The position numbers and the translations under genes were made by a program. Shown here in pieces: positions 6,462 through 7,431 of a stretch of DNA of 7,431 nt. The notes beneath the pieces were generated by a model. It had not been told where the DNA came from. It saw only the letters and a program-made list of their open reading frames with translations, and made no database searches. Within the stretch, counting starts at the first letter, position 1, and each line of letters starts with the position of its first letter. Source of the stretch: Candidatus Sulfotelmatobacter sp. (GTDB lineage: Bacteria; Acidobacteriota; Terriglobia; Terriglobales; SbA1); assembly GCA_030151135.1 (NCBI GenBank), contig JASLEQ010000380.1, forward strand, positions 1 to 7,431, written 5' to 3'.

Positions 6462-6490
6462 TTGACTTCGACACGAGCGCCCCGTAGCAT
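6462..6490 (+). promoter_or_regulatory. Sigma-70-type promoter of the kinase gene
   Basis: TTGACT at 6462-6467 (five of six consensus bases) and TAGCAT at 6485-6490 (four of six) are separated by exactly 17 bases. Transcription would start near 6497, about 20 bases before the TTG start, leaving room for the GGGG ribosome-binding site at 6508-6511. The fit between promoter, ribosome site and start codon supports all three. Confidence 0.5.
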
Positions 6491-6517
6491 TGCTTCCCAC
6501 GGGTTGCGGGGAATTTC

Positions 6518-7431
6518 TTGCTCGATCAGACCATCTCTCATTATCGAATTATCGAAAAGCTGGGCGGCGGCGGCATGGGAGTCGTCTACAAGGCGGAGGA
6601 CACGCGCCTGGGACGGTTTGTCGCGCTGAAATTTCTTCCTGAAGATCTGGCGCAAGATCGCCAGGCTCTCGAGCGTTTCCGGCGCGAGGCCAAAGCCGCA
6701 TCGGCGTTGAACCATCCGAATATCTGCACCATTTACGACATTGGCGAAGAAGGCAACCGGACGTTCCTGGTGATGGAATTTCTGGACGGCGCGACCTTGA
6801 AACACCTGATCGCGGGCCGGGCGATGGAACTGGACACGATCCTGTCGCTCGGCGTGGAGATCGCCGATGCTCTGGACGCGGCGCACGCCGGCGGCATTGT
6901 TCATCGAGACATCAAGCCGGCAAACATCTTCGTCACCAAGCGGGGGCACGCCAAGATTCTGGATTTTGGGCTTGCCAAGGTGAAGTCGGATTCCCGCAGC
7001 ACCTCGGAACCCGCCGACGTGACGGCGCCGACGTCGGTGGTGATTGAAGAGCATTTGACGAGCCCGGGATCCACACTGGGCACCGTCGCATACATGTCGC
7101 CGGAGCAGGCCAAGGGTAAGGAACTGGATCCGCGCACCGATCTTTTTTCGTTCGGCGTGGTGCTTTACGAGATGGCAACGGGCACGCTCCCGTTTCGCGG
7201 CGACACGTCTGCGCTGATTTTCGATGCGATCCTGAATCGTGCGCCAGTCGCGCCGGTTCGCCTGAACGCCGATCTGCCTCCGAAGTTCGAAGACATCATC
7301 AACAAGTTGCTGGAAAAGGATCGAAACCTGCGGTACCAGAGTGCCGCGGATATCCGCGCGGACCTGCAACGCCTGAAGCGCGATACGGAGAGCGGGCGAG
7401 CGATTGCGCAGAGTTCGGGAGCGATTCCGGC
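6518..7431 (+). CDS. Ser/Thr protein kinase (Hanks/PknB type), 3' end cut by window edge
   Basis: I translated this frame directly; it is open to the right edge (304 residues, no stop). It encodes a eukaryotic-like Ser/Thr kinase that should phosphorylate proteins from ATP. Motifs are complete: glycine loop LGGGGMGVV (15-23), ATP lysine K38 in VALKF, helix-C glutamate E57, catalytic HRDIKPAN (129-136, D131, K133, N136), DFG (149-151), [10 protein letters not shown] (188-197) and [12 protein letters not shown]. The kinase is therefore probably active. The activation segment from DFG to SPE is long (about 45 residues) and rich in Ser/Thr, consistent with autophosphorylation. HRD with Arg is the kind usually controlled in the activation loop. 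The start is TTG at 6518: an in-frame stop lies at 6485-6487, no ATG or GTG falls between, and relatives begin with the same QTISHYRI block. In relatives a membrane segment and an extracellular TPR, WD40 or TolB-like sensor follow; that part lies outside the window. Confidence 0.94.
   Translation, partial: MLDQTISHYRIIEKLGGGGMGVVYKAEDTRLGRFVALKFLPEDLAQDRQALERFRREAKAASALNHPNICTIYDIGEEGNRTFLVMEFLDGATLKHLIAGRAMELDTILSLGVEIADALDAAHAGGIVHRDIKPANIFVTKRGHAKILDFGLAKVKSDSRSTSEPADVTAPTSVVIEEHLTSPGSTLGTVAYMSPEQAKGKELDPRTDLFSFGVVLYEMATGTLPFRGDTSALIFDAILNRAPVAPVRLNADLPPKFEDIINKLLEKDRNLRYQSAADIRADLQRLKRDTESGRAIAQSSGAIP

Noticed and set aside
6455..7369. A 304-codon open frame on the minus strand opposite the kinase
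   Set aside because: The translation is rich in Arg, His and Gln with no family motif, and the opposite strand encodes a complete kinase domain with all catalytic motifs. It is an antisense shadow.
1..7431. Insertion sequence, phage, defence, CRISPR or toxin-antitoxin system
   Set aside because: I found no transposase, integrase or terminal repeats, no spaced direct repeats, and no recognisable toxin or antitoxin motifs in the two small proteins.

Overview
This window is a moderately GC-rich piece of bacterial chromosome. It most likely comes from an acidobacterium (Terriglobia/Koribacter-like). The main reason is the protein kinase at the right end, whose opening ([18 protein letters not shown], then [11 protein letters not shown]) is the signature of the large kinase families in Acidobacteria. 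The paired GT4 glycosyltransferase and amylo-1,6-glucosidase, and the aminotransferase subtype, are compatible with that. The assignment is an inference from recognised protein families, not from a marker gene.

Layout from left to right. (1) The left edge cuts a leftward YraN/UPF0102 nuclease-like gene (1-416). (2) A 336-base gap (417-752) follows; it holds an elaborate inverted-repeat element and several small hairpins but no gene. (3) A rightward two-gene operon comes next: a GT4 glycosyltransferase (753-1850) overlapping by 37 nt a glycogen-debranching-type amylo-alpha-1,6-glucosidase (1814-3970). (4) A short convergent gap holds an intrinsic terminator that works for the leftward gene. 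(5) A leftward class III PLP aminotransferase (4088-5452) has a strong Shine-Dalgarno and a long, possibly structured leader (5453-5814). (6) Two small leftward genes of unknown function follow: a 75-residue protein (5815-6042) and an 87-residue coiled-coil protein (6137-6400). (7) A rightward Ser/Thr kinase (6518 to the edge) has a well-placed promoter and a TTG start, and is truncated by the window end.

Functionally, the glycosyltransferase and debranching enzyme are very probably co-translated and act together on an alpha-glucan or related saccharide; the exact product is not known from sequence. The aminotransferase belongs to amino-acid/GABA metabolism, with amino-acid racemase as a real alternative. 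The kinase would be a membrane-linked signalling protein if it is like its relatives. I see no mobile element, CRISPR array, tRNA, rRNA or phage gene. The window is mostly ordinary chromosomal housekeeping and accessory metabolism. The most curious parts are the two long non-coding gaps and the two unassigned small proteins.
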